43,351 nucleotides of DNA from an uncultured Ileibacterium sp. Its GTDB lineage: Bacteria; Bacillota; Clostridia; Peptostreptococcales; Anaerovoracaceae. Positions 9,440 through 18,108 of the stretch are shown piece after piece; position 1 is the stretch's first letter, and each line of letters begins with the position of its first letter. Where the stretch lies: positions 1 through 43,351 of the forward strand of contig CABTXQ010000007.1 in NCBI GenBank assembly GCA_902488835.1. Direction: 5' to 3'. Under the pieces are notes generated by a model, which saw only the letters and a list, made by a program, of their open reading frames with translations, ran no database searches and was not told the DNA's origin. Position numbers and translations under genes: made by a program.

Positions 9440-9770
9440 CGAAACCGCGATAAACCTGGCAAAAAAGCTAGAGGAGAGAAAGGCAAAAGATATCGCCATA
9501 ATAAATATCGGAGAAAAAAGTTCCTTTGCTGACTATTTTATCAATGCGACAGCAGGCTCAGATAGACAGCTTTCGGCACTTTCTGATTATGCCGAAGAAA
9601 TGGCTCTTAAAGAAGGCCTTGATATAAAGAGTATAACCGGAAAGAACAGCAAGGGATGGGTCCTCGTAGATTGCGGAGATATAGTAATAAATATTTTTAC
9701 AGATAATATGAGAGAGAAATACAACCTGGAAAAGCTTTGGTCTGACTGCGAGATTAAATATATTGGATAG
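9429..9770 (+). CDS. rsfS: Ribosomal silencing factor RsfS
   Basis: RsfS binds protein uL14 on the large ribosomal subunit and blocks subunit joining when nutrients are low. The 113-residue product shows the family core: DIAIINIGEKSSFADYF, then GSDRQLSALSDY, WVLVDCGDIVINIF and an ending in REKYNLEKLW. The ATG at 9429 follows an AAAGGAG site and overlaps the end of nadD-yqeK by 11 bases. An upstream in-frame ATG at 9339 would add 30 residues unlike the family, so it is rejected. Confidence 0.95.
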   Translation: MNINETAINLAKKLEERKAKDIAIINIGEKSSFADYFINATAGSDRQLSALSDYAEEMALKEGLDIKSITGKNSKGWVLVDCGDIVINIFTDNMREKYNLEKLWSDCEIKYIG

Positions 9771-9791
9771 AATTTATTAAAGGTGATAAAA

Positions 9792-12287
9792 ATGAAAGAT
9801 AGATACAATTTTAAGGAAATTGAGACTAAGTGGCAAAATATATGGAAAGAAGAACAGGCTTTTAGAACTCATGATTTGGAAGATACTGATGAGAACAAAG
9901 GCAAATATTACGTTCTTGAGATGTTTCCATACCCATCGGGCAAGCTTCACATGGGACATGTTAGGAATTACTCTATAGGAGATGTAATAGCAAGATTTAA
10001 AAAATTACAGGGGTATAATGTCCTTCATCCTATGGGTTGGGATAGTTTCGGACTTCCTGCAGAAAATGCTGCGATTAAGAATAATATACATCCTGCAAAA
10101 TGGACTAAGAGCAATATTGAATCTATGAAGAATCAGCTTGATTCACTTGGATTAAGCTATGATTGGAATCGAGAAGTTGCAACAAGCGATCCGGATTATT
10201 ATAAGTGGACTCAATGGCTTTTTATACAATTCTATAAGAATGGCCTGGCATTCAAAAAAGAAAGTTCGGTAAATTGGTGTCCAAGCTGTAGCACTGTGCT
10301 TGCTAATGAGCAGGTAGTTGACGGTAAGTGCGAGAGATGCCATACCCCTGTTACAAAGAAGAAATTAAGTCAGTGGTATCTTAAAATAACAGAATATGCC
10401 GAGAGACTGCTTGACGGACTCGAAAATATGCCCGGTTGGCCTGATAAGGTTAAGCTAATGCAAAAGAATTGGATTGGAAAATCCGAGGGTGCAGATATCA
10501 GATTTGAACTCGCTGATACAGATGATGAAATAATAGTATATACAACCAGACCCGACACTATTTACGGTGCAACATTTATGGTGCTGGCACCTGAGCACCC
10601 ACTAGTAGATAAGATAGTCAAGGGCAGCAATATTGAGGAAAATGTTAAAAACTACCAGAGAGAATGTATTAACAAATCTGAAATAGAAAGAACTTCAGTT
10701 AAAAAGGATAAGTCCGGCATCTTCATTGGAGAATATGCTATAAATCCTCTTACTGGAAAGAAGATTCCTCTCTTTATTTCCGATTATGTAATGATGGACT
10801 ATGGAACAGGTGCTGTAATGGGAGTTCCTGCGCATGATCAAAGAGACTTCGATTTTGCCACAAAATTTAATCTTGACATAATTCCTGTAGTTGAGCCGCC
10901 TAAGGGAAGCGATATTGATATTGAGAATTTAAAAGAAGCTTTTCAAGCAAGCGGAACGATGATTAATTCAGGCATCTACACGGGAATAAAAAATGAAGAT
11001 GCGATAGTAAATATAATAAAGGACCTACACAAGGAAGGAATTGCGGAGCCTAAGACGGAATATAAGCTTAGAGATTGGCTAATATCAAGACAGAGGTACT
11101 GGGGAACTCCTATTCCTATGGTCTATTGTGAGAAGTGCGGATGGGTGCCCGAGAAAGAGGAGAATCTTCCTGTTTTATTACCAACGGATATCGAATTTAC
11201 AGGAAAAGGGGAGTCACCAATTACAACATCAAAGACATTTGTAGAATGCTCATGTCCGAAATGCAGTGGCAAGGCTAGACGAGAAGTTGACACAATGGAT
11301 ACCTTCCTCGATAGTTCTTGGTATTTCTTGAGGTATTGTGACGCACGCAATTCTGATAAACCATTCAAAAGGGAAAGTGTTGACTACTGGATGAATGTTG
11401 ACCAGTACATAGGTGGTGTTGAACATGCGATTTTACATCTGCTCTACAGCCGTTTTTTTACTATGTTCATATCAGACATGGGATATGCACCTGCAAAGGA
11501 ACCATTTGCTCATCTTTTGACCCAAGGTATGGTTATAAAGGATGGAGCAAAAATGAGCAAGTCAATCGGAAATGTAGTTAGTCCTGAAGAAATCCAGAAT
11601 AAATACGGTGCAGACACTGCAAGGCTCTTTATACTCTTTGCAGCTCCTCCACAAAAAGAACTAGAATGGTCAGACAAGGGCGTAGAAGGATGCTACAGAT
11701 TCCTCAACAGGGTATACCGCATGGTATATGAGTACATAGAAACAATGCGAAATATTGATTGCGATAATTCGGATATTTCAGTAAAAACCGATAATGACAA
11801 GGAATTGAACTACATACTAAATAACACCATTAGAAAGGTAACCTCAGACATAAGTGAGAGACTTAACTTTAACACGGCAATAGCCTCAATCATGGAGCTT
11901 GTAAATGAGATGTACAAATATAGGCAATACGATGACTTTAATCTTTCGCTCTACGGGGATGCGATAGAAAAATTGATAATTTTGCTTAATCCGTTTACTC
12001 CACATATTACAGAGGAATTATATGAAAAAATTGGCCATAAAAAGCGAATTTATGAAACATCGTGGCCTTCATATGATGAGTCAGCATTGATTAAGGATGA
12101 AATTGAAATTATCGTACAGATAAATGGTAAGCTAAGGGATAAGCTAGTTATTCCAAAGAATTCTACAAAGGAGATGATGAAAGAGACTGCAATGACAAGC
12201 GATAAGATAAAACCATTGATTGATGGTAAAAATATTATAAAGGTCATTACTGTACCAGAAAAGCTTGTCAACATTGTTGTCAAATAA
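9792..12287 (+). CDS. leuS: Leucyl-tRNA synthetase
   Basis: Class Ia synthetase charging tRNA-Leu, 831 aa from the ATG at 9792. An AAAGGTG ribosome-binding site (9779-9785) sits in front of this ATG; the GTG at 9783 lies inside that site and is unlikely to start. Visible motifs are the HIGH-type SGKLHMGHVRNY near residue 45, a zinc-like Cys cluster (WCPSCS and CERCH), the CP1 editing domain (about 220-410; TTRPDTIYGATF), a second Cys pair group (CEKCGW, CSCPKCSG), the KMSKS loop (GAKMSKSIGN) and the C-terminal anticodon-binding and leucine-specific region. Full length. rnjA follows after five bases. Confidence 0.98.
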   Translation: MKDRYNFKEIETKWQNIWKEEQAFRTHDLEDTDENKGKYYVLEMFPYPSGKLHMGHVRNYSIGDVIARFKKLQGYNVLHPMGWDSFGLPAENAAIKNNIHPAKWTKSNIESMKNQLDSLGLSYDWNREVATSDPDYYKWTQWLFIQFYKNGLAFKKESSVNWCPSCSTVLANEQVVDGKCERCHTPVTKKKLSQWYLKITEYAERLLDGLENMPGWPDKVKLMQKNWIGKSEGADIRFELADTDDEIIVYTTRPDTIYGATFMVLAPEHPLVDKIVKGSNIEENVKNYQRECINKSEIERTSVKKDKSGIFIGEYAINPLTGKKIPLFISDYVMMDYGTGAVMGVPAHDQRDFDFATKFNLDIIPVVEPPKGSDIDIENLKEAFQASGTMINSGIYTGIKNEDAIVNIIKDLHKEGIAEPKTEYKLRDWLISRQRYWGTPIPMVYCEKCGWVPEKEENLPVLLPTDIEFTGKGESPITTSKTFVECSCPKCSGKARREVDTMDTFLDSSWYFLRYCDARNSDKPFKRESVDYWMNVDQYIGGVEHAILHLLYSRFFTMFISDMGYAPAKEPFAHLLTQGMVIKDGAKMSKSIGNVVSPEEIQNKYGADTARLFILFAAPPQKELEWSDKGVEGCYRFLNRVYRMVYEYIETMRNIDCDNSDISVKTDNDKELNYILNNTIRKVTSDISERLNFNTAIASIMELVNEMYKYRQYDDFNLSLYGDAIEKLIILLNPFTPHITEELYEKIGHKKRIYETSWPSYDESALIKDEIEIIVQINGKLRDKLVIPKNSTKEMMKETAMTSDKIKPLIDGKNIIKVITVPEKLVNIVVK

Positions 12288-12292
12288 AAAGT

Positions 12293-14128
12293 ATGAACAC
12301 AAACAATCAAAATAATAAAAAGAAAAATAACGGTGGCAAATACAGCGAAATTGCGAATAATGCCACAAGGGGAGTTGCGACACCAAATAAAAATAGTAAT
12401 AAATTCAAAAGCATTCAAAAACGTAGGAAGAACAACAACTCTAAAAATGCTAAGAGAAAAAGTAATTTAAAAAATGAAAAGCTTAAGATAATTCCTCTAG
12501 GTGGACTTAATGAGATAGGCAAGAACATAACAGCATTGGAATGCGCTGATCAAATTATAATTATCGATTGTGGTATATCTTTTCCGGAAGATGATATGTT
12601 TGGAATCGATGTTGTTATACCAAACTTTTCATATCTGATAGAGAATATGAAAAAAATCAAAGGATTGATCGTAACCCACGGTCATGAAGACCATATTGGC
12701 GGTATACCATACCTTCTTCAGCAGATAAATATCCCAATATATGCACCGCCTCTTGCAAGATGTCTGATACAGAATAAGCTTAAAGAGTTTAGGGGCAATA
12801 AGCCTGAATTCCATGACATAAATGCTGGCGACGTATTTGATCTCGGCATATTTAATATTGAAGCAGTAAGGACTAATCACAGCATTGCTGATGCTGTAGC
12901 CTTTTACATAAAAACTCCTGGAGGAACGGTATTTCATACGGGTGATTTCAAAATAGATTATACTCCTCTTGATGGTAAGCGTATTGATCTTGGAAGATAT
13001 GCTCAAATAGGTAAGGAAGGAGTTGATGTTCTTCTAAGCGAAAGCACAAATATTATGAAACCGGGATTCACACCTTCTGAGAGAACTGTCGTAAATTCCA
13101 TGAATAGAATTTTTGATGAAACAGATAAAAGAATAATAATTGCAACTTTTTCATCAAACATTTATAGAATAAAATATTTTATGGAAGAATCTATAAAACA
13201 CGGTAGAAAGATCGCAATTTCAGGACGTTCAATGGAGAATGTTGTTGCAATATCAAGGGAACTTAATTACCTAAAAATTCCAGAGACGGCTTTTGTTGAT
13301 ATAAGGCAGATAAAAGGCATTCCTGACAACAATATCACAATTATTACAACAGGTAGTCAAGGCGAACCTATGTCTGCATTAACAAGAATGGCCAACGATA
13401 TGCATAAGGGGGTAAAATTAAAAAAGGGAGATGTTGTTGTTTTCAGCTCATCACCTATACCCGGAAATGACAGGGCGATTACAGATATCGTAAACAAATT
13501 ATATGAAAAAGGCGTAGACGTTAAACTATCAGGATTCCTTGATATACACGTTTCAGGACATGCCTGCCGTGAAGAACACAAGCTTATCCATGCATTGATT
13601 AAGCCTAAGTTTTTTATGCCTGTGCATGGTGAATACAGACACCTCGTTGAACATGCAAAACTTGCTGCAGAGCTAGGTATGAGTTCAAAGCATATTTTTG
13701 TCATGAATAACGGGGATGAGCTTTCCATAAATAATAACAGTACAAAGCTTGAGAAGAACAAGGTTAATGCGGAAGCCGTTCTTGTCGACGGTTACGGTAT
13801 AGGTGATGTAAGTGATGTTGTATTAAGAGATAGGAAACAGCTTTCGGAATCAGGACTTGTATCTGTTGTCGTTGCAATAGATAAGGAAAATGCATTGATG
13901 CTTTCAAACCCTGAGCTAACTACAAGGGGATTCATTTATGTAAAGAACAATGAAAAACTTATATTGGAAGCCATAGAAGTTGCAAGGCAATCGGTTCAGA
14001 AATGCCTTGATAAGAATACTACAGACTTCAATACATTAAAAAATGCGCTTAGGAATGATCTTAGAGGATTTATTTATAAAAAAACAAAAAGAAGCCCTAT
14101 GATTTTGCCAGTGGTGCTTTATATATGA
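12293..14128 (+). CDS. rnjA: Ribonuclease J with long Asn/Lys-rich N-terminal tail
   Basis: RNase J is a metallo-beta-lactamase/beta-CASP ribonuclease with endo- and 5'-exonuclease activity in mRNA decay and rRNA processing. The metal site is THGHEDHIGG with H129, H131, D133 and H134; FHTGDFKIDY, the beta-CASP segment (FSSNIYRI, SGRSM, TTGSQGEP) and VSGHACREEH follow. Against about 555 aa for Bacillus RNase J1, this protein is 611 aa because of a 63-residue N-terminal tail with 18 Asn and 18 Lys/Arg and almost no hydrophobic residues, probably disordered. No clear Shine-Dalgarno precedes the ATG at 12293; translation may be coupled to leuS five bases upstream. Confidence 0.95.
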   Translation: MNTNNQNNKKKNNGGKYSEIANNATRGVATPNKNSNKFKSIQKRRKNNNSKNAKRKSNLKNEKLKIIPLGGLNEIGKNITALECADQIIIIDCGISFPEDDMFGIDVVIPNFSYLIENMKKIKGLIVTHGHEDHIGGIPYLLQQINIPIYAPPLARCLIQNKLKEFRGNKPEFHDINAGDVFDLGIFNIEAVRTNHSIADAVAFYIKTPGGTVFHTGDFKIDYTPLDGKRIDLGRYAQIGKEGVDVLLSESTNIMKPGFTPSERTVVNSMNRIFDETDKRIIIATFSSNIYRIKYFMEESIKHGRKIAISGRSMENVVAISRELNYLKIPETAFVDIRQIKGIPDNNITIITTGSQGEPMSALTRMANDMHKGVKLKKGDVVVFSSSPIPGNDRAITDIVNKLYEKGVDVKLSGFLDIHVSGHACREEHKLIHALIKPKFFMPVHGEYRHLVEHAKLAAELGMSSKHIFVMNNGDELSINNNSTKLEKNKVNAEAVLVDGYGIGDVSDVVLRDRKQLSESGLVSVVVAIDKENALMLSNPELTTRGFIYVKNNEKLILEAIEVARQSVQKCLDKNTTDFNTLKNALRNDLRGFIYKKTKRSPMILPVVLYI

Positions 14129-14146
14129 TAAAATTAGGAGGCCATT

Positions 14147-14497
14147 ATGAACGTTTATGAAGAAGCTCACAATCTATCCCGTGCTATAAAGGAAAGCAAT
14201 GAGTATAAGGAGTTTCACAGAATAGAAGATAAGGTAAATGAAGATCCTGAACTCAGTAAGGCAATCGAGGATTTTAACAGAAGGCAATTTGAAATCCAGA
14301 CAAAGATCCTGTCAGGAGAAATCAATCAAGCTGATATGATGAATCAGATGCAAGGCATGATGACAATGCTTCAGGGAAAGCCTATAGCAGCAGAATATTT
14401 AGATGCACAGGCAAGATTTTCTATGATGATAAAAGATGTATATGAAATTTTATCGGATGCACTTGGCGTAAATCCGAATGAATTTATTAATAAATAA
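14147..14497 (+). CDS. YlbF/YmcA family protein
   Basis: Small (116 aa), almost all-helical protein of the YlbF/YmcA (Com_YlbF) family. In Bacillus the members YlbF, YmcA and YaaT form a complex that steers RNase Y cleavage and affects sporulation and competence. Family marks are the N-terminal VYEEAHNLSRAIKES, the central EDFNRRQFEIQ and a Met/Gln-rich linker before a second helix. A TAGGAGG site lies well placed upstream of the ATG. Its place directly after RNase J suggests a link to RNA turnover, but whether this copy is the RNase Y partner or another paralogue cannot be told. Confidence 0.85.
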   Translation: MNVYEEAHNLSRAIKESNEYKEFHRIEDKVNEDPELSKAIEDFNRRQFEIQTKILSGEINQADMMNQMQGMMTMLQGKPIAAEYLDAQARFSMMIKDVYEILSDALGVNPNEFINK

Positions 14498-14532
14498 AGA
14501 ATTTTTTATGAAAGAGAAAGAGGTATTAGAAT

Positions 14533-15096
14533 ATGATTACAGCAGGTGATTTTAGAAAAGGCATTACATTCGTATTAAATGGAGAGCCACATGTTGTTCT
14601 TGATTTTCAACATGTAAAGCCAGGTAAGGGTGCTGCATTTGTTCGAACAAAGTATAAAAATATTATAACCGGTGCAACCAGAGAAGAAGCTTTCAATCCA
14701 AATGATAAATTTGACAATGCACAGATCGATACAAAGAACATGCAATACCTTTATAACGATGGAGAGCTTTATTACTTCATGGATACTAACACGTACGAGC
14801 AGGTTCCTCTCGATGCATCTAAGGTTTCTGAGGCTATAAAGTATATTAGAGAAAATGATATGGCGACAATAAGATTCTATGACGGTATTGCTTTTGATGT
14901 ACAAGCACCTAATTTTGTCGATCTTAAAGTTATTGAAACAGAGCCCGGGATAAAAGGTGATACGGCTACAAATGTTACGAAACCTGCAACTGTTGAAACG
15001 GGTACAGTTATACAAGTTCCAATATTTATTGAAGAAGGTGAAAAGATTCAAATCGACACAAGAAAAGGGGAATATCTGGGAAGATCTAAGGAATAG
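14533..15096 (+). CDS. efp: Translation elongation factor P
   Basis: EF-P binds between the ribosomal P and E sites and relieves stalling at consecutive prolines. The 187-residue protein (usual length 185-190) has the KOW-like N-terminal domain with the tip loop PGKG and Lys32 as the residue that carries the modification in most bacteria, then two OB folds and the family ending IDTRKGEYLGR. The type of modification here is unknown; no epmA/epmB or earP is present in the window. The ATG is preceded by AAAGAGG. ylbF lies 35 bases upstream and mltG 25 bases downstream. Confidence 0.98.
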   Translation: MITAGDFRKGITFVLNGEPHVVLDFQHVKPGKGAAFVRTKYKNIITGATREEAFNPNDKFDNAQIDTKNMQYLYNDGELYYFMDTNTYEQVPLDASKVSEAIKYIRENDMATIRFYDGIAFDVQAPNFVDLKVIETEPGIKGDTATNVTKPATVETGTVIQVPIFIEEGEKIQIDTRKGEYLGRSKE

Positions 15097-15121
15097 CATA
15101 AATTAAAGGAGTCTAAGCCAA

Positions 15122-16171
15122 ATGAAACATTCTATCAAAATAGCGGCAAAAATTCTTTTAGTCATTTTGGTTATTATTGTCTTAATATTTTCATCGTTAG
15201 CATATATAAATAAGCCAAAAAACAAGGACGATAATTCTGTTAAGACCATAACGATAGAGAAGGGATACTCTACTGATGATATTGCAAATGTACTATATAA
15301 GGAAGAGATTATAGCAGGCAAGACAAGATTCAAAATACTATCAAAACTATATAGATTTGATGGTAAATATAAGGCTGGTTCATATAATGTATCGCCTAAT
15401 ATGAGACCAAGGACAATTGCAAAAAAGATTGTAAATGGAAAGGCTGAAGCAATTTTTATAGTGCCTGAGGGATTTACAATTAATCAGATGGCGGAAAGAC
15501 TCGACAAGAATGGCATAGTAGGAAAAGATGAATTTTTGAAAGCTACAGCGTCAAATTCATTTGACAAAAAATTTAATTTTTTAAAAAATGCTCAAAGCGG
15601 TGAAAATCATTTAGAAGGATATCTTTTTCCTCTTACATATGACTTTCCAAAAAATTCAACCCCTGATCAGATTATTGATTCAATGCTATTAGAAACATCA
15701 AAATATTTTACTAAGAGCAATGAGGAAAAGGCAAAAAAACTTGGATATAATCTTAATGAAATAATAATTATTGCATCACTTATTGAAAGAGAAGCAGGTG
15801 TTGATGAGGATAGAGCAAAAGTAGCAAGTGTTATCTATAATAGACTTAAAGCTGATATGCCGCTACAGTTTTGTTCAACTGTACAATATGCAATGAGCTT
15901 AAAAGGATTGCCATATAAGGAAGATCTTAGCATTGAGGATACAAAGATAGATTCACCATATAACACATATATTAATAAGGGCCTTCCTAAGGGACCAATT
16001 TGTTCACCTGGAGAAAAATCTATCAAAGCTGCATTAAATCCTGAAAACACTGACTATATCTACTTTGTACTGAGCGATTCACTTGACGGAACATCTAAAT
16101 TCTCAAAGGACGCATCTGAATTTAAAAAAAATAAAGAAGCATACGTTAAAGCAAAAGAAAGAAAACAATAA
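15122..16171 (+). CDS. mltG: Endolytic murein transglycosylase MltG
   Basis: Membrane-anchored lytic transglycosylase that cuts nascent peptidoglycan strands and ends their growth. The N-terminus has one membrane helix (about residues 6-30, KILLVILVIIVLIFSSLAY) placing the rest outside the cell. A LysM-like region (about 40-110) is followed by the YceG/MltG catalytic domain with EGYLFPLTYDFP, the catalytic Glu222 in LIEREAG, VASVIYNRL and KGPICSPGEKS. 349 aa is normal. AAAGGAG is well placed upstream. The neighbours trmR and trhP match the yrrL-yrrM-yrrN/O order in Bacillus. Confidence 0.95.
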   Translation: MKHSIKIAAKILLVILVIIVLIFSSLAYINKPKNKDDNSVKTITIEKGYSTDDIANVLYKEEIIAGKTRFKILSKLYRFDGKYKAGSYNVSPNMRPRTIAKKIVNGKAEAIFIVPEGFTINQMAERLDKNGIVGKDEFLKATASNSFDKKFNFLKNAQSGENHLEGYLFPLTYDFPKNSTPDQIIDSMLLETSKYFTKSNEEKAKKLGYNLNEIIIIASLIEREAGVDEDRAKVASVIYNRLKADMPLQFCSTVQYAMSLKGLPYKEDLSIEDTKIDSPYNTYINKGLPKGPICSPGEKSIKAALNPENTDYIYFVLSDSLDGTSKFSKDASEFKKNKEAYVKAKERKQ

Positions 16172-16172
16172 A

Positions 16173-16841
16173 ATGTATATTGTAGATGAGAAAATAACAA
16201 ATCTTATTAATAGTCATTATTCGCCTTTAAATAAAGATTTAGGAGATTTAAGAGATAGATGTTTTGAGAGCAATATCCCGATAATTTTGAAGGAAACTGA
16301 AAGCTTTCTCAACTTTTTACTCAGACTAATGAAACCTAAGAATATTCTTGAAATAGGTACTGCATGGGGTTATTCAGCATCATATTTTGCTACACTTATA
16401 AGAGATTCTTTTGTTAATACGATTGAAATAGATCATAATATGGTAGAAATCTCAAAAGAAAATTTTGAAAAACTGGGACTTGAAGACAAAGTTAAAGTTT
16501 TTCAAGGGGATGCATCATCGGTCTTGGATGTTTTGAGATATCCGGGCTGTGACAATTCAGATCATTATCACTATGATATGGTGTTCATAGATGCTGCTAA
16601 AAGCAAGTATAAAGAATTCTTTGATAAATCTTTAAAGCTATGTTCATCAGGATCTTTAATAATTTGCGATAATGTGCTTTTGAAAGGATCAATAGCAGAT
16701 AATAGATTTGATGCAAAAAGACGTCATAGAACTAATATAAAACGAATGAATGAGTTTATTGAGTATATTTATTCAAGATCAGACATAACTACCTCTCTAT
16801 TAAGCATTGGTGACGGACTGTTAATTTCTGTAGTTGATTAA
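16173..16841 (+). CDS. trmR: tRNA 5-hydroxyuridine methyltransferase TrmR (YrrM-type)
   Basis: SAM-dependent O-methyltransferase of the catechol-OMT-like family, 222 aa. Motif I is ILEIGTAWGYSA; the acidic SAM-ribose site follows in NTIEIDHN; the metal-binding part reads MVFIDAAKSKY and IICDNVLLKG. Position right after mltG and before a U32 protein matches Bacillus yrrM, whose product methylates 5-hydroxyuridine at tRNA position 34 to 5-methoxyuridine. That role is inferred from gene order and family. The ATG at 16173 lies one base after the mltG stop; a longer frame from 16083 would run inside mltG and is rejected. Confidence 0.85.
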   Translation: MYIVDEKITNLINSHYSPLNKDLGDLRDRCFESNIPIILKETESFLNFLLRLMKPKNILEIGTAWGYSASYFATLIRDSFVNTIEIDHNMVEISKENFEKLGLEDKVKVFQGDASSVLDVLRYPGCDNSDHYHYDMVFIDAAKSKYKEFFDKSLKLCSSGSLIICDNVLLKGSIADNRFDAKRRHRTNIKRMNEFIEYIYSRSDITTSLLSIGDGLLISVVD

Positions 16842-16854
16842 TTTTGGAGATTCA

Positions 16855-18105
16855 ATGGTAGAGCTTCTTGCCCCCGCTGGGGATATGGAAAAATTAAAAA
16901 CGGCCGTTAGATATGGAGCCGATGCTGTTTACTTCGGTGGAGAATTTGGACTTCGTAAAGCATCTGGTAATTTCTCTATAAATGAGATTAGAGATGCAAT
17001 TAAATATCTTCATGAAAATAATTGTAAGGGCTATCTAACCTTAAATATTTATGCACATAATTATGATTTAGATCCACTTAATGATTATTTAAATATGATT
17101 AAAGATATTCCCATCGATGCATTTATAGTTTCTGATCCTGGGGTTCTTCTTCTAATAAGAGAGATACTTGGAGATGTTGAAATACATCTAAGTACACAGG
17201 CAAATACCACAAACTATCTAGCAGCAAGGTTTTGGATTGATAACGGTATTTCGAGAATTGTAACAGCTAGAGAAATGAGTCTTCCTGAGATTAAGAAATT
17301 GAAATCAGAAATAGGCGAAAATGTCATAATAGAATCTTTTGTCCATGGAGCTATGTGCATGTCTTATTCAGGTAGGTGTTTACTAAGCAATTTTATGACC
17401 GGAAGAGATGCAAATAAAGGTGCATGTACTCATCCGTGCAGATGGAAGTATAGATTGGTTGAGGAAGAGAGACCTGGGGAGTATTATCCGGTTACTGAAG
17501 ATGAAAGAGGAACTTATATTCTTAATTCAAAGGACTTATGCATGATTGATTCCATACCAATTATGATTGAATCAGGGATTGGTTCATTCAAGATAGAGGG
17601 AAGGAATAAGAGCTCATATTATGTTGCTACTGTTTTGTCAGCATATAGAGCTGCAATTGATTCATACTTAAGTAATCCATCAGAGTATACATTTAACGAG
17701 AAGTGGATGGAGGAGCTAAATAAAGCAAGCCATAGAGAGTTCTCACACGGATTCTATTATAATAAACCAACTGAGGATGATTCGACATATGATACTTCGG
17801 ATTATATAAGAGAATATTCATTTATTGGTGTTATAAGGGATTTTGATAAAGACAGCGGATTTGCTACTATAGAACAAAGAAACAAATTCGTAAAAGGCGA
17901 TAAGATTGAAATATTTGGTCCGGTGCGCGAAATGTTTGATTTATACGAAAATGGAGTATTTTTTGTAGAAGAAATAGTAGATGAAATGTACGATGAAAAT
18001 AATAATATTATCGAGTCTGCACCACATCCAAAACAAATTATTAAAATTAAACTGAAAAATATTGTAAAACCTGGTTTTATTATGAGAAAAAGGGAGAGTG
18101 AATAA
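16855..18105 (+). CDS. trhP: tRNA hydroxylation protein TrhP (peptidase U32 family)
   Basis: U32-family protein that, with prephenate, makes 5-hydroxyuridine at the tRNA wobble position, the substrate of TrmR encoded just upstream. The family was once thought to be proteases. The signature ESFVHGAMCMSYSGRCLLS is present, and four cysteines, C168, C175, C191 and C195, have the spacing expected for an iron-sulfur cluster. N-terminal ELLAPAGDMEKLKTAVRYGA begins a TIM-barrel-like fold; the C-terminal part is a small beta domain (FIGVIRDFD onward). The ATG at 16855 follows a GGAG site, giving 416 aa. Bacillus has two such genes (yrrN, yrrO); here only one lies at this site. Confidence 0.88.
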   Translation: MVELLAPAGDMEKLKTAVRYGADAVYFGGEFGLRKASGNFSINEIRDAIKYLHENNCKGYLTLNIYAHNYDLDPLNDYLNMIKDIPIDAFIVSDPGVLLLIREILGDVEIHLSTQANTTNYLAARFWIDNGISRIVTAREMSLPEIKKLKSEIGENVIIESFVHGAMCMSYSGRCLLSNFMTGRDANKGACTHPCRWKYRLVEEERPGEYYPVTEDERGTYILNSKDLCMIDSIPIMIESGIGSFKIEGRNKSSYYVATVLSAYRAAIDSYLSNPSEYTFNEKWMEELNKASHREFSHGFYYNKPTEDDSTYDTSDYIREYSFIGVIRDFDKDSGFATIEQRNKFVKGDKIEIFGPVREMFDLYENGVFFVEEIVDEMYDENNNIIESAPHPKQIIKIKLKNIVKPGFIMRKRESE

Positions 18106-18108
18106 TTT

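Noticed and set aside
14575..15099. 174-codon minus-strand open frame covering efp
   Set aside because: It exactly shadows efp, whose full-length conserved product is certain.
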